Below are positions 63,963-64,000 of a stretch of 64,000 bases of DNA, piece by piece. The position numbers were made by a program, and so were the translations under genes. Source of the DNA: Chimaeribacter coloradensis (GTDB taxonomy: Bacteria; Pseudomonadota; Gammaproteobacteria; Enterobacterales; Enterobacteriaceae). The number at the start of each line of letters is the position of its first letter. The first letter of the stretch is position 1. Location of the stretch: the NCBI RefSeq assembly GCF_002858715.1, contig NZ_PJZH01000007.1:93740-157739 (forward strand), written 5' to 3'. The notes beneath the pieces were generated by a model that was not told where the DNA came from, did not search any database, and saw only the letters and a list, made by a program, of their open reading frames with translations.

Positions 63963-64000
63963 TTTGCCTTAGGATGCTGGGGTTTTTTTTTAGATCAAGG

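Overview
The window is about 64 kb of GC-rich, densely packed chromosome from a member of the Enterobacterales. Close relatives of enterobacterial RhaA, RhaM, YqhD, AnsP, Aer, PaoABC, YdeP, YgiW and MdtABC support this. The high GC of the coding regions and the mix of E. coli-like and Serratia/Yersinia-like genes suggest a relative of the Yersiniaceae or a high-GC Enterobacteriaceae; the species cannot be named from this sequence. No rRNA, tRNA, insertion sequence or prophage was recognised.

Layout. 1-2033: 3' end of an L-rhamnose operon (rhaA, a lactaldehyde-reductase-type dehydrogenase, rhaM). 2283-4083: yqhD and a convergent NUDIX hydrolase. 4308-8384: two uncharacterised genes in tandem, ended by a G-quadruplex-like tract. 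8464-12413: ansP, a ygiW-type OB-fold gene, and aer with a near-perfect sigma-28 promoter. 12891-23092: a complete type I-E CRISPR-Cas locus made of array 1, a long AT-rich leader/promoter region, cas3-cas8e-cse2-cas6e-cas7-cas5-cas1-cas2, a terminator, array 2 and its leader. 23093-26150: a YdaP/PoxB-like ThDP enzyme, then a StbDE/RelBE-type toxin-antitoxin pair with an overlapping VOC gene. 26251-31185: a three-subunit molybdenum aldehyde oxidoreductase (paoABC-like) with a convergent XdhC/PaoD chaperone. 31376-37665: small unknown genes, a TetR-amidohydrolase-esterase module, and a divergent MFS/IclR pair. 37756-42404: an OprB-type porin with a secreted nucleoside hydrolase, and a Fur-boxed TonB receptor. 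42547-54694: mixed single genes (DUF2000/Lrp pair, quinone oxidoreductase, DUF1615 lipoprotein, ydeP, GNAT, GAF-GGDEF-EAL, CorA, PAP2 phosphatase). 54957-63962: an mdtABC-like RND efflux operon with its own outer-membrane factor.

The most informative structure is the CRISPR locus. Both arrays are best read on the minus strand, opposite to the cas operon. The repeat hairpin is followed by an 8-nt crRNA handle only on that strand, the decayed repeats are at the low-coordinate ends, and the sequences next to the high-coordinate ends of the two arrays resemble each other. Every spacer begins, on the crRNA strand, with a pyrimidine. This implies that the last handle base comes from the protospacer, as in E. 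coli. The two arrays carry repeats that differ only in two hairpin-loop bases.

The most obscure content is the 4308-8384 gene pair, a 968-aa protein and a 386-aa protein with a long hydrophobic C-terminus. I recognise no function for it. Several regulatory sites can be read directly: a Fur box, a sigma-28 promoter, an 11-bp inverted repeat before the amidohydrolase-esterase operon, a 12-bp direct repeat between the MFS and IclR genes, and a head-to-head pair of consensus DnaA boxes.
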